Counted from the first letter of the stretch, positions 1-7,379 are shown. The stretch is 44,418 bases of DNA from Paracoccaceae bacterium (GCA_024304855.1 JAMWZG010000006.1:1-44418); one strand, 5' to 3'. Translations and numbers: made by a program. The notes: a model not told the origin generated them from the letters alone.

Positions 1-10
1 TCACCCACCA
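1..10 (+). tRNA. 3' end of an upstream tRNA, probably tRNA-Val (partial)
   Basis: The first ten bases equal the last ten bases (acceptor 3' strand plus CCA) of the tRNA-Val at 168-243. This suggests a tandem tRNA-Val copy lying mostly outside the window. The interval 11-167 holds no gene that I can see, only a small hairpin TGTTCC/GGAACA at 31-47 with no T tract. Confidence 0.5.
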
Positions 11-167
11 TTTTCCCTCGAGAATGGCTCTGTTCCCTCGTGGAACACGGAAAAGACCACCTGTTTTCAACCCTATCTCCCGCGCAGGCCACAGCGCACG
101 ACAGCCCAGCGTTTTTACGCCGCAGATGTCTTGCGCTGATGGCAGGCAGGCGCTAATCAGGCGCCAC

Positions 168-243
<76 letters not shown>

Positions 244-284
244 ATAAAATCAGATAGTTATCCCTTTCTCACGAAGTGTGTTTT

Positions 285-297
285 GGTTCATTGAACC
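285..297. promoter_or_regulatory. 13-bp palindrome, candidate integrase/Xis arm site (attL side)
   Basis: Perfect palindrome GGTTCA-T-TGAACC, 42 bp inside the attL core. The same palindrome with a different central base lies at 40733-40745, inside the attR end. In circular phage DNA the two would flank the attP core, which fits recombination-protein arm sites. Function is inferred from position only. Confidence 0.5.
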
Positions 298-337
298 TAA
301 GGCAAGCCTTTCTTTGGGAAAATCACCGATCTCTATT

Positions 338-357
338 CGCCCTCTTTCATGAGGGCG
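338..357 (+). other. Stem-loop between attL and first cargo gene
   Basis: A perfect 7-bp stem CGCCCTC/GAGGGCG encloses TTTCAT. No T tract follows on either strand, so it is a weak terminator candidate. It could isolate the tRNA transcript from the cargo operon or be a protein-binding site. Nothing else is evident between 298 and 411. Confidence 0.35.
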
Positions 358-424
358 TGCATAATTTGGTCTTGAAAATGTAAAAGCGACATGCCATGGT
401 ATCGTAAAATCAAAGGGGTGACCG

Positions 425-1030
425 ATGCCGATTCCGTTGGAAGATCATGTTCGTCAAGTACTGTTGGAGAATAATAGAGCCTCTGCCATTTACACTGCAG
501 TACATGATGGTTGGTCCTCATTTGAGGCAAATTATCCAAGCCGTCATCTTTGGCGTCGCAAATCTTCATCAAGGGCAATGGTCTGGGAAGAAATCGTTAG
601 GAAATTGGCAGCCGTTTCTGCATCTGACGATGGCATGAAGCTGATTGAACATCGTGATACAGCATCGTTGGTAATTGAAAACGAGATACTGTTGCGGTTG
701 AAGCACGCAAACACTGCATTGATTACTCAGAACTTTCCAACCGAAGAGGCACAAGCTTACGACGATCACGAAGTAGATCTTTTTGGTTTTAGTGGCCTCC
801 AGAGGGTCAAGCTCTGTTACGTTTTGGATGAGTTTGAAAGCTCACTAATTTGGGTTGGTGTAACGGCGACCCAGAAAGGGAAACTTCTCTGGAAGATCGA
901 ACTTAAGGGCGAGGGAGCGGCTCTTGCAGTTTCTGAGCTTCCGCTTGTTGAGATTGCTCATGACACTGCGAGATTGGCTAAACTCAAGGACGACAGAGTC
1001 GCCAAGAAGCAGAATAAAGACCAGCAATAA
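425..1030 (+). CDS. Hypothetical protein, possible toxin partner of the ImmA/IrrE gene
   Basis: A 201-aa, probably cytosolic protein with no signal peptide or membrane segment; I recognise no family. The ATG is preceded by AAAGGGG with a 6-base gap. The protein begins with a short helical stretch, is mixed alpha/beta in the middle and ends in a lysine-rich tail. Its TAA overlaps the next gene's ATG (TAATG), implying translational coupling to the XRE/ImmA-IrrE protein. An unknown ORF coupled to an HTH-plus-M78 peptidase antitoxin is the layout of several toxin-antitoxin and anti-phage modules (RosmerTA-like as I recall it). The toxin assignment is inference from layout. The DNA is more A+T-rich than the phage structural genes, suggesting recent acquisition. 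Confidence 0.6.
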   Translation: MPIPLEDHVRQVLLENNRASAIYTAVHDGWSSFEANYPSRHLWRRKSSSRAMVWEEIVRKLAAVSASDDGMKLIEHRDTASLVIENEILLRLKHANTALITQNFPTEEAQAYDDHEVDLFGFSGLQRVKLCYVLDEFESSLIWVGVTATQKGKLLWKIELKGEGAALAVSELPLVEIAHDTARLAKLKDDRVAKKQNKDQQ

Positions 1031-2118
1031 TGTTAGAGAAATTCAACAACGAACTGCTGCTTCTCGCGAGGCAGTATAGAGGATGGAGTCAGAGCGAGGT
1101 TGCCGAGAGATCGGGGCTCGATCAGGGACATTATTCAAAGATTGAACGTGGACTTTTGAATGCGCCTCCTCAACCCGAAACACTTGGGGCGATTGCTTCT
1201 GCTTTAAATTTTCCTGTGAGTTTTTTTCTTCAAAACGATGAAATCTCGGGGCTTCCCTTAAGCGTTCATGAGGCCGCTTGGCGAAAGAAAGCTTCCGTTG
1301 GTGCAACAGAGCTTAAGAAAGTTCACGCCGAGTTAAACTTGCGTGTGATGCATATCCGCCGATTTCTACAAGCGGTGGATGTGAAGAGCGAACTCCCACT
1401 GCCCAGGCTTGATGCTGAAGACATGGGAGGCGCCGACAAGGTTGCTGCTTTCATGCGCCGTGCTTGGATGATACCGGACGGCCCGGTACCCAATCTCACA
1501 GTTCTTTGTGAAAGGGCAGGGATCCTTGTCATCCATTGTAAGTTTGCTGCTAATATTGATGGCGTTACTATGCGTTTGCGAGACCTGCCGCCCCTTATCT
1601 TTCTCAACCAGTCTGCGCCTCCAGACAGAATGCGTCACTCTCTTGCTCATGAGTTGGGCCATCTTTTGATGCACTCAATCCCAACAGAAAATATGGAAGA
1701 CGAGGCAGATTTGTTTGCTGGTGAACTTCTTGCGCCAATTTCACAAGTTCGTTCTGATCTAATTGGAGGTAGGATTACACTTGAGCGTCTGGCTCAACTT
1801 AAATTGTACTGGAAGATTTCTATGGCTTCATTGCTACTGAAGGCTGGTCGAAATGGATTTCTGAATAGCAACCAATCGAGCTATCTTTGGCGGCAAATGA
1901 GCGCACGTGGATGGAGAACGCGTGAGCCTGATGAAACTCAATTTGCTATAGAGAAGCCGCAGCTATACGAGCAAATACTTGCGCTGCATGAGAGAGAGCT
2001 CGGCTATGCGCCAAGTGATTTCGGTTCAATGCTTCACTTTTCAATCGATGACATCCGAAGTGTATATGGAGTAACTGGTAGAGATGGTCAAAGACGCCAG
2101 CTTAGAGTGGTAGATTGA
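1030..2118 (+). CDS. XRE-family regulator with ImmA/IrrE metallopeptidase domain
   Basis: A 362-aa two-domain protein. Residues about 8-66 are an XRE-type helix-turn-helix (SEVAERSGLDQGHYSKIERG). Residues about 150-240 are an ImmA/IrrE (M78) zinc peptidase with the HELGH motif at 207-211 and a likely third ligand Glu near 225 in EDEADLFAGELL. Known relatives bind DNA through the HTH and cleave a repressor or neutralise a toxin. The start overlaps the stop of the upstream 201-aa gene. I infer that it is the antitoxin or regulator of the cassette. A phage SOS-type antirepressor is less likely, because it lies outside the immunity region. Confidence 0.85.
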   Translation: MLEKFNNELLLLARQYRGWSQSEVAERSGLDQGHYSKIERGLLNAPPQPETLGAIASALNFPVSFFLQNDEISGLPLSVHEAAWRKKASVGATELKKVHAELNLRVMHIRRFLQAVDVKSELPLPRLDAEDMGGADKVAAFMRRAWMIPDGPVPNLTVLCERAGILVIHCKFAANIDGVTMRLRDLPPLIFLNQSAPPDRMRHSLAHELGHLLMHSIPTENMEDEADLFAGELLAPISQVRSDLIGGRITLERLAQLKLYWKISMASLLLKAGRNGFLNSNQSSYLWRQMSARGWRTREPDETQFAIEKPQLYEQILALHERELGYAPSDFGSMLHFSIDDIRSVYGVTGRDGQRRQLRVVD

Positions 2119-2177
2119 TCAGTTATCCATAATTTGGAAGGTTTTAGGATGATTGTATTATTGAAGGGGAGAGTTTG

Positions 2178-2444
2178 ATGCCCGTTTTTATAGTGGCCTA
2201 TGATCTTAATCGACCTGGACAGGCTCATGATAGAATTGCAAGTCATTTGCAAACGTATCAACATTGCCATGCACAGGGATCGGTTTGGTTTGTGCAGGTT
2301 CCTGGAACTACTTCGGAATTGAGAGCAGCGCTCCTTCCTTTTTTGGACACTAATGATAAGTTGTTCGTTGATGAAGTCTCGCACTCTTGGGTGGGGTGGC
2401 AGATGCCGGTCTGTGGTAAATGGCTGAATAATAACGGTTATTGA
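2178..2444 (+). CDS. SinR/Cas2-like small protein
   Basis: An 88-aa protein starting MPVFIVAYDLNRPGQ with a beta-alpha-beta ferredoxin-like pattern, matching the group often annotated SinR family (unrelated to Bacillus SinR), distantly Cas2/VapD-like. The ATG follows GGGGAGA at 2167-2173; a TTG three bases earlier is less likely. It lies 59 bp after the ImmA/IrrE gene on the same strand and converges on the integrase with a 3-bp gap. The biochemical role of this stand-alone group is not settled; Cas2/VapD-fold proteins are often ribonucleases or dimer scaffolds. It is probably the third gene of the left-end cargo operon. Confidence 0.7.
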   Translation: MPVFIVAYDLNRPGQAHDRIASHLQTYQHCHAQGSVWFVQVPGTTSELRAALLPFLDTNDKLFVDEVSHSWVGWQMPVCGKWLNNNGY

Positions 2445-2447
2445 AGC

Positions 2448-3452
2448 CTATTTTGCGCTGCGCGGCCCATCAAAATTAAGTATCTCGGCAGCTTCTGCCA
2501 GATGCTCCGGCATGAAGCGGGCATAGGTCCGGTAGGTGATCGCCGTGTTGCTGTGCCCAAGAAACTGCGCCACTGCCTCGATCGGCTGCCCTGCGGCGAG
2601 CATCCGCACCGCCACACTATGCCGAATCTGGTGAATGTTCACGTCTTCGAGGCCTGCACGCGTCAGGGCTGCTCCGTAGCCCTTGCGGATTGACTTGACG
2701 CGATCACCGGCCCACTCCACCACATAGTCGGTCAGACGCGCCTGGTAGGCTGTCTCCAGCGCGGCGCGGGCCATTCGGTTCATCGGCACCACAGCCCGGC
2801 CTTTGCGGGTCAGACCATCGGGCAGGCGCAGATCGATGACGCCACGCTCCATGTCCACCCGGTTCCATGTGAGATCGAGGATCGCACCCACGCGCGCGCC
2901 GGTGGCCAGTAGCAGGATCACGGCCAGCCGGATATGCGGGGCCCCGCATCCGTCCAGGAGCGCGCGGATCTCGGCGTCGGCAAGTGGTCTGACATCGCTG
3001 GCGGGCTTGGGCGGTTGCTCGATGAAGGGAGCGCGGTCGATCAGGCGAGCTTTCTCTGCCCATCGCAGGGCAGATCTAAGATGTCCGAGCTCGGTGTGGA
3101 CGCTGCCGATTTTTCGACCCTGCGCGGTCCTGGCCTTCGTATAGCTCCGGCAATCTGCGATCGTGATCTGGTCTGGACGCAAATCCCCGAACTGCTGCAT
3201 CACAGCCTTCCCGGTGTGGCGCATCGTTTCGGCGGTTGGCTTCCTGCCAAGGTGATCGATGTAGGCTGACCATATCGCCGCAACCGTCATGCCGCCGGTC
3301 GGCGTGGTCTCCTTCAGGAATCGGTCGCGACCTTCAGACTCCGCTTCCGCTCGGGTGCGTGCCGTAAGCTGATAACGCCTTCGGGTGCCGTCCTGATCGT
3401 TCCAGTAGACACAGAAGCCGCCTCGCAATCGTCCGATGCTGATCCCTGACAT
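2448..3452 (-). CDS. int: Phage integrase, tyrosine recombinase
   Basis: A 334-aa protein. An N-terminal SAM-like core-binding region spans about 53-150 and the catalytic domain about 155-325. Visible catalytic residues are Arg187 (TGARVGAILDL), a Lys near 217, His274-x-x-Arg277 (HQIRH), His300 (LGHSN) and nucleophile Tyr310 (TYARF). It would catalyse site-specific insertion and excision at the tRNA-Val core. The start MSGISIGRLRGGFCVYW matches the usual beginning of this Rhodobacterales integrase group and lies inside the xis gene, giving a 139-base overlap. It is transcribed toward attL, at the expected place beside the attachment site. Confidence 0.95.
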   Translation of the reverse strand: MSGISIGRLRGGFCVYWNDQDGTRRRYQLTARTRAEAESEGRDRFLKETTPTGGMTVAAIWSAYIDHLGRKPTAETMRHTGKAVMQQFGDLRPDQITIADCRSYTKARTAQGRKIGSVHTELGHLRSALRWAEKARLIDRAPFIEQPPKPASDVRPLADAEIRALLDGCGAPHIRLAVILLLATGARVGAILDLTWNRVDMERGVIDLRLPDGLTRKGRAVVPMNRMARAALETAYQARLTDYVVEWAGDRVKSIRKGYGAALTRAGLEDVNIHQIRHSVAVRMLAAGQPIEAVAQFLGHSNTAITYRTYARFMPEHLAEAAEILNFDGPRSAK

Positions 3453-3604
3453 TCGTACTCCTCCACTGCCTGTGCGGGAATCCGGATCATGCGCCCGACC
3501 CTGAATCCTTGCAAGCGACCACTTCGGACCAGCTGACGCACCGTCTCGGCGGAGCAGTCCCAACGATCGGCCAGCATCTCGGCGGTGTAGGGGCGCGCAG
3601 TCAT
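3314..3604 (-). CDS. xis: Excisionase-like HTH protein (AlpA/Xis family)
   Basis: A 96-aa protein with an N-terminal winged MerR-like helix-turn-helix: YTAEMLADRWDCSAETVRQL followed by RLQGFRVGRMIRIPAQAVEEY. This is the excisionase/helix_turn_helix_17 pattern. It probably bends attachment-site DNA and directs the integrase toward excision. The C-terminal 46 residues are encoded in the 139 bases shared with the integrase start, in another frame, so the two are obligately co-transcribed. The ATG at 3604 is well placed relative to the HTH. Confidence 0.85.
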   Translation of the reverse strand: MTARPYTAEMLADRWDCSAETVRQLVRSGRLQGFRVGRMIRIPAQAVEEYECQGSASDDCEAASVSTGTIRTAPEGVISLRHAPERKRSLKVATDS

Positions 3605-3684
3605 GCGTAGACCTCCAGTTTAAAATCTTTGGCGGGCAAAACGCCAAGTGGTAGATGTGTTCGAAAATGTTCATGGAGATGGAA

Positions 3685-3942
3685 ATGAACAGACTGAACG
3701 GACCTGCCACGCTGACGTACGATGACGGGTCTGTAATTGATGGTGAAGCACGTCTGACATCTATCGAGCCAGCCGGTCGCGGCTTCATCGGCACATTCAA
3801 GTCGAAGCAATCTTTCGGCGCTGATCCGGTGAAGAAGCTGCCCGTTCTGGAGGTTGAGGGAGTTCGCTTCCGCGTGGTGGTGAGCCGCTTGAACCTTGAC
3901 GGTGTGGCTACGATTGAAACTTCGGGTCCGCCCATCAAATGA
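3685..3942 (+). CDS. Small paralogous protein P1, unknown function
   Basis: An 85-aa product. The ATG at 3685 is chosen over upstream in-frame ATGs because GGAG at 3675-3678 is optimally spaced and the protein then aligns end to end with two downstream paralogs (4039-4317 and 4545-4802). The shared pattern is G-x-A-x-L near residue 6, D-D/E-D-G-S/T, a central R-L and F/W-I/V-G/A, then L-E, and a C-terminal S-x-L-D-G-x-x-T-I-x-T. It looks beta-rich with no membrane segment. It lies divergent from xis, about 80 bp away. I recognise no family. Confidence 0.6.
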   Translation: MNRLNGPATLTYDDGSVIDGEARLTSIEPAGRGFIGTFKSKQSFGADPVKKLPVLEVEGVRFRVVVSRLNLDGVATIETSGPPIK

Positions 3943-4038
3943 CCTGATGCGAGGCAATATTTTCGCCTTCTGCAAATATAATGAGCAAATCAGTAATCCC
4001 ATGCTATCGTTCATGAAAAACGATATGAGGCTGATTTC

Positions 4039-4317
4039 TTGAGAACACTGCATGGCTGTGCTGCGCTGAGATTTGACGATGGCACCATCTACCTGGGGGT
4101 GCTCAGGCTCGTATCCTGTGTCGGTGAAGCAATGATCTGGGTGGGCACGCTGCAAAGCAAAGATGTGCTTGCTATCGCCACGAAGGTGGTTCGAGCTGAG
4201 CTTGAGTTCGGCAAGGCCAGATGGCCAATCGACATCATCAAGAGTAACTTGGATGGCTTCGTGACCATCCAAACGACTGACACCATGGTCGACATGTGTG
4301 ATGTAATCTCGGATTGA
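4039..4317 (+). CDS. Small paralogous protein P2, TTG start
   Basis: A 92-aa paralog of P1 and P3. No in-frame ATG exists upstream before a stop (TAA at 3994). The TTG at 4039 has GAGG at 4027-4030, 8 bases upstream, and gives an N-terminus MRTLHGCAALRFDDG that lines up with P1 (NGPATLTYDDG) and P3 (HGLGALLFEDG). The C-terminus carries the family signature SNLDGFVTIQTT and then adds seven residues not in the others. Function unknown; probably a small soluble beta-rich domain. Confidence 0.6.
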   Translation: MRTLHGCAALRFDDGTIYLGVLRLVSCVGEAMIWVGTLQSKDVLAIATKVVRAELEFGKARWPIDIIKSNLDGFVTIQTTDTMVDMCDVISD

Positions 4318-4544
4318 AGGTTGCAGGCGGCTGCAATTCGTCCCCCAGTGTCCATGCCCTGGCTCCGACTCGCCCAGGCCAGCTCGTGGGCGCCGAGGTC
4401 GTTGCGTGACGGCTGAGGTGGTATCCAGGATCATTGCCCTAGCCCTGCTGCATCGATGAGAGGGTGCTCAAGAACTCCAAACTTGCCATTGAACGTTCGG
4501 GGGCCATTTTCAGTACGGATGCGTTTGGAAAAGGAGGCGAGAGG

Positions 4545-4802
4545 TTGGCCCAGAGACACGGACTGGGAGCGCTGCTCTTCGAAGATGGAAGCAGGTATGA
4601 GGCTTACATAAGGCTCAAGCCCTATCTGACGGGTGCCAAGTTCTGGGTCGCCAACTTCAATGCCGAAGATGTCCGCGCGATCGCGGCCCAGTCCGGGGAT
4701 CCCACTCTCGAGTTCGGCGGTCACAAATGGGCGGTATGGTCCATCAAGTATAGCCCGACGGGTTTCGTGACCATCCAGACGCCCGGCAAACCAAACGATT
4801 GA
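4545..4802 (+). CDS. Small paralogous protein P3, TTG start
   Basis: An 85-aa paralog of P1 and P2. An upstream GTG at 4464 is possible, but the TTG at 4545 has a near-perfect AAGGAGG at 4531-4537 with a 7-base gap and makes the protein the same length as P1. Signature positions are conserved: HGLGALLFEDGS, KFWVANF, LEFGG, TGFVTIQTPG. It precedes, tail to tail, the minus-strand Lar-like gene. Its role is unknown. Keeping three diverged copies in a row suggests selection for variants, for example inhibitors with different targets, but that is inference. Confidence 0.6.
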   Translation: MAQRHGLGALLFEDGSRYEAYIRLKPYLTGAKFWVANFNAEDVRAIAAQSGDPTLEFGGHKWAVWSIKYSPTGFVTIQTPGKPND

Positions 4803-4843
4803 GTTGTGCTTGATCTGAGCCGCGAGCGGCTGCGTTTTCAGGG

Positions 4844-5020
4844 TCATCCATCAGCCTCCTTCCGCTCGTTCCAGCTCGCCCAGGCCAGAGCCGTTGTTCG
4901 CTCGGTCGGGCCCTGCGCGCCGCAGCTGATGCAGTAGATCGCACGAGTGCCCGGAGTGCCTGTCGGCGTCAGCATCGCACCCTTCGCGCGGCAGAATGGG
5001 CAGGACTCGTTGTTGCTCAT
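4844..5020 (-). CDS. Lar-like restriction-alleviation zinc-ribbon protein
   Basis: A 58-aa protein with CPFC (residues 8-11), YCISCGAQGP (29-38) and a closing A-x-A-W-A-S-W-N-E-R (45-54). This is the layout of the Lar/restriction alleviation family, in which two Cys pairs bind zinc and a W-N-x-R tail ends the domain. Rac-prophage Lar modulates type I restriction to protect incoming phage DNA; the same role here is inferred. The ATG overlaps the HNH gene stop (ATGA at 5017-5020), so the two are translationally coupled. Confidence 0.75.
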   Translation of the reverse strand: MSNNESCPFCRAKGAMLTPTGTPGTRAIYCISCGAQGPTERTTALAWASWNERKEADG

Positions 5021-5655
5021 GCTTTTGCATCCTTCTTCATCTCGCGCGCCTGATGCTCGAGCTTTGCGACCAGCAGGATCGTCGGCTTCACCTCTGGCGA
5101 CGCATTATCATAGCCTCGGCCGAACCGTCCATTTAGACGCGGAAGCAGGGCACGGGGCACCAGCTCCCAGTTGCTGGCTCTCGTGTTCATCTTGTCCCCG
5201 TCGAGGCACTTGAGTGCATGGCCCTCAGGGATCGGGCCATGGTTGGCCTCCCAGTTCATCAGGTGCACAGCCCGCCAGCGCGACTGCATCGGCAGCCCGT
5301 CATGGATTTTGCGCTCAAGGTATCCATCCTTTGAAATACGCTCAGTGCCGATCGGCTTGTGTAGATGGTTTGCCCGCCCGCGGCGTTCACCCTTCTTGAA
5401 ACGTGTGGCCACACTGTTGGGGTGCGCCGGCATCGGCTTGCCCTTGTTGTGCGCCTCCTGACCGGCGACGAACTGTCCGGTCCTGCCGGTTAGCCATCCC
5501 TTGCGCTTGCACAGGGCGGTCAGGTTCTGCTGCGACACGTCATGCCGCTGGAACCGTGCGACAAAGCCCTGGTGCAGCTGCTTGCGTGGCCAGTCCTTAT
5601 TGGCCTCGATCCACGCCAGCTCATCGTCATAGTATTCGATCCGCTGGCCTTTCAT
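5017..5655 (-). CDS. HNH endonuclease (HNH_3 type)
   Basis: A 212-aa protein. The N-terminal third is helical with an HTH-like segment (HQGFVARFQRHDVSQQNL). The C-terminal part holds an HNH_3 domain: RAVHLMNWEANHGPIPEGH, then LDGDKMNTRASNWELV. The paired His residues and Asn give the H-N-H/N arrangement. Stand-alone genes of this type are usually homing-like nicking enzymes or early phage nucleases. Start MKGQRIEYYDDE at 5655 overlaps the preceding gene's stop (ATGA). It is distinct from the packaging-associated HNH gene at 13682. Confidence 0.85.
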   Translation of the reverse strand: MKGQRIEYYDDELAWIEANKDWPRKQLHQGFVARFQRHDVSQQNLTALCKRKGWLTGRTGQFVAGQEAHNKGKPMPAHPNSVATRFKKGERRGRANHLHKPIGTERISKDGYLERKIHDGLPMQSRWRAVHLMNWEANHGPIPEGHALKCLDGDKMNTRASNWELVPRALLPRLNGRFGRGYDNASPEVKPTILLVAKLEHQAREMKKDAKA

Positions 5656-5903
5656 TCTTTCTCGCTCCCCTTGTCGTTCCCGATCTGGGGAAGGTGGGGC
5701 AGGACGGCGGCGCCATGTTCGGCATAGAGCTTCGCGGCTTTGAGCTGCAGATCGGCGTTTCGGCTGACCTGGTCCGCCAGAGACACGATCGCATCGGTGC
5801 GCTTGACCTCGCTCTCGATCTGCTCCGGCGTCATGTTCTTGACCGCAAGCCGCTCGAGCTGCGCGAACAGATGGTTGTTCAGGTCGGACATCTTGTTCTT
5901 CAT
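5652..5903 (-). CDS. Small early phage protein (SDLNNHLFAQLERL family)
   Basis: An 83-aa protein beginning MKNKMSDLNNHLFAQLERL, a conserved small phage protein I have seen in alphaproteobacterial prophages without assigned function. It is predicted all-helical: TPEQIESEVKRTDAIVSLADQV is amphipathic. The ATG at 5903 has GAGGGG a few bases upstream; a TTG at 5915 overlapping the preceding stop is an alternative. Its stop overlaps the HNH start. It may be a partner of the HNH enzyme, by position only. Confidence 0.7.
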   Translation of the reverse strand: MKNKMSDLNNHLFAQLERLAVKNMTPEQIESEVKRTDAIVSLADQVSRNADLQLKAAKLYAEHGAAVLPHLPQIGNDKGSEKE

Positions 5904-5911
5904 GGCGCCCC

Positions 5912-6172
5912 TCAATTCGCTTTCTTGTGAACGGGGCCGTCATCGTCGCCCCAGCGGTCGAGCGTCTCCTGCATGGCGACCTTGATCTGGTCGCGGTCTG
6001 TGTTGGAGACGTATTGCGCGCGATGACCGCCCCATGTGTAGAGGCTGAACGGAACCCTCTTGCCCCCGGCTGCGGCGGACAGCTCGGCGTCGATCATTCG
6101 GGCGATCTCCTGCATCTTGGAGCTGATCGCCACCTGGTCGAGAAAGGTCAGATCGTTCTTGTTCTTCGGCAT
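5912..6172 (-). CDS. Hypothetical early phage protein
   Basis: An 86-aa soluble protein starting MPKNKNDLTFLDQVAISSK. Helical N-terminal half (MQEIARMIDAEL), a short beta-like centre (VPFSLYTWGGHRAQYVSN) and a C-terminal helix (IKVAMQETLDRW). No family recognised. The ATG at 6172 shares its first base with the stop of the upstream membrane-protein gene (TGATG), showing tight coupling in the leftward early operon. Confidence 0.65.
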   Translation of the reverse strand: MPKNKNDLTFLDQVAISSKMQEIARMIDAELSAAAGGKRVPFSLYTWGGHRAQYVSNTDRDQIKVAMQETLDRWGDDDGPVHKKAN

Positions 6173-6330
6173 CACTCCACCCCCATGGTCAGCGCCGCAC
6201 CAATGCACAGCGCGGCAAAGGCCAGACCCGCGATCAGCGACCAGCTGTAGATCCGGTCAGTGGCGCGGTCGGCGCGGATCTGCGGGGCGTTGAGACGCTC
6301 GAAATGGTGGCTTAAGCTGCGCCCAGGCAT
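6172..6330 (-). CDS. Small single-pass membrane protein
   Basis: A 52-aa protein with a charged N-terminal half (MPGRSLSHHFERLNAPQIRA) and one hydrophobic segment near the C-terminus (SLIAGLAFAALCIGAALTM). Probably an inner-membrane protein with a cytoplasmic N-terminus. It lies far from the lysis cassette, so I do not call it a holin. Superinfection exclusion or host-membrane modulation are possible; nothing in the sequence decides. Confidence 0.55.
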   Translation of the reverse strand: MPGRSLSHHFERLNAPQIRADRATDRIYSWSLIAGLAFAALCIGAALTMGVE

Positions 6331-6420
6331 CGTGTGTCTCCAGATGTTGCGATGCCGCGTTCTGGCGGCGATTATCCGGTCAACCGCTCGATTCTTAAGC
6401 GGCAATCCAGGGAGGGCGAA

Positions 6421-6630
6421 ATGGAAGGCGATTTGAACGATCTTAGAAAGCAGATCGAAGCGTTGCGCGCTGAACTTGCTTCCATGCGCGAGGATGGTGG
6501 CAGCTTCATCTCCAAAGATGGAAAGCCGATCTCGCTCAGGGATGTCAACACGATGCTCGAAAAGCTTCGTGTCGAGGTCAGTAAGCTCGAAGGAACGGTG
6601 GATGCCGTGAGGATTGCATCCAAACTGTAA
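6421..6630 (+). CDS. Small coiled-coil protein, opposite strand to its neighbours
   Basis: A 69-aa protein with heptad-like helices, LNDLRKQIEALRAELASM and VNTMLEKLRVEVSKLEGTV, separated by a Gly/Ser/Lys loop. The ATG at 6421 has GGAGGG about 5 bases upstream, better than an earlier in-frame ATG. It is the only rightward gene inside the leftward early block, fitting between two minus-strand genes without overlap. The function is unknown; it is likely a dimeric coiled coil. Confidence 0.6.
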   Translation: MEGDLNDLRKQIEALRAELASMREDGGSFISKDGKPISLRDVNTMLEKLRVEVSKLEGTVDAVRIASKL

Positions 6631-6632
6631 CA

Positions 6633-6752
6633 TCAGCACGCCCCGCAGCTATACGTCAGCTGGTGATGGTTCACCTTGCTCCACGCGGTTTCAGTCAGGT
6701 GCGCGCCGAAGAGGGTCACGCCGAGGATCAGGGGGAGGATGAGGCGGATCAT
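6633..6752 (-). CDS. Very small exported or membrane peptide
   Basis: A 39-aa product starting MIRLILPLILGVTLFGAHL. The hydrophobic N-terminus looks like a signal peptide or anchor, followed by a short tail ending in Cys-Gly-Ala-Cys. The ATG overlaps the stop of the 6749-7018 gene (ATGA), which supports translation. It is too short for a family call. Confidence 0.5.
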   Translation of the reverse strand: MIRLILPLILGVTLFGAHLTETAWSKVNHHQLTYSCGAC

Positions 6753-7018
6753 GCTGCCTCCTCGACATACTTCTCCGTGCGCAGCGCTGCCTTGATCCAG
6801 TTCGCCACAGCCGCCTCGGTGGTGTCGCCGCTGTGGCTGATGCCGAGAAGGCTCAGCTCGGCCAAATGCGGACCCCAGTTGCCGCCAGACATGGCAGGGA
6901 CAAAGGTGCCGGCATGGGCCACCACGGCTGCTTCGATCACCTGAAGGCGCAGGGGCCAAGACAGCGGGCGCAGCTGGTGCGCCAGCTCGGCTGCGTGGGC
7001 GTAAGGGGCGGGGATCAC
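6749..7018 (-). CDS. Hypothetical early phage protein
   Basis: An 89-aa soluble protein with helical segments (YAHAAELAHQL, PLRLQVIEAAVVAHAG) and a C-terminal helix (TEAAVANWIKAALRTEKYVE). I recognise no family. It is coupled at both ends by ATGA overlaps (7015-7018 upstream, 6749-6752 downstream), so it is translated as part of the leftward early operon that begins at 7329. Confidence 0.65.
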   Translation of the reverse strand: MIPAPYAHAAELAHQLRPLSWPLRLQVIEAAVVAHAGTFVPAMSGGNWGPHLAELSLLGISHSGDTTEAAVANWIKAALRTEKYVEEAA

Positions 7019-7329
7019 GCCACGTCCCCCGAGTTCGGCCAGACCGTCGAAACGATCGGTGCGCCCTTGGCGGCCGCGCGGGCCCGCAGGCTATCAAGGC
7101 CGTCCTGGCTCAGCTGGTAGATGTCGAGCGAGCGAGGCTCAGCGTCGAAGCGATGTGCGGCTGGGCCTGCGCGGTGCAGATCCACCGTCTGGCCGCGCGC
7201 CTGCTTCAGGATCTGCCAGGCGGTGCGGAAGGCGTAGGGCTGGGTGGTAAAGTGCTCGGGATTGGTCACAACCGAATAGGCTGTGGTGATGTCGTGGCGC
7301 TCCGGCGCCGGGTTCGAGGTCTGTGACAT
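7015..7329 (-). CDS. Hypothetical phage protein, first gene of leftward early operon
   Basis: A 104-aa soluble protein containing AYSVVTNPEHFTTQPYAFRT and DIYQLSQDGLDSLRARAAA. No family is recognised. GGAGG at 7336-7340 is well spaced before the ATG. The upstream 140 bp are A+T-rich with TGAATT-type inverted repeats, so this is probably the first gene after a repressible leftward promoter. Confidence 0.65.
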   Translation of the reverse strand: MSQTSNPAPERHDITTAYSVVTNPEHFTTQPYAFRTAWQILKQARGQTVDLHRAGPAAHRFDAEPRSLDIYQLSQDGLDSLRARAAAKGAPIVSTVWPNSGDVA

Positions 7330-7379
7330 GTCGAGGCCTCCATCAGGGGTTGATGGAGATCATGGATAATACATAATTT

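Noticed and set aside
3601..4847. Minus-strand frames 3601-4434 and 4431-4847 chained by ATGA overlaps between Lar and xis
   Set aside because: The overlaps are suggestive, but the translated sequences look like antisense shadows of the three paralogs, which have good ribosome sites and align to each other.
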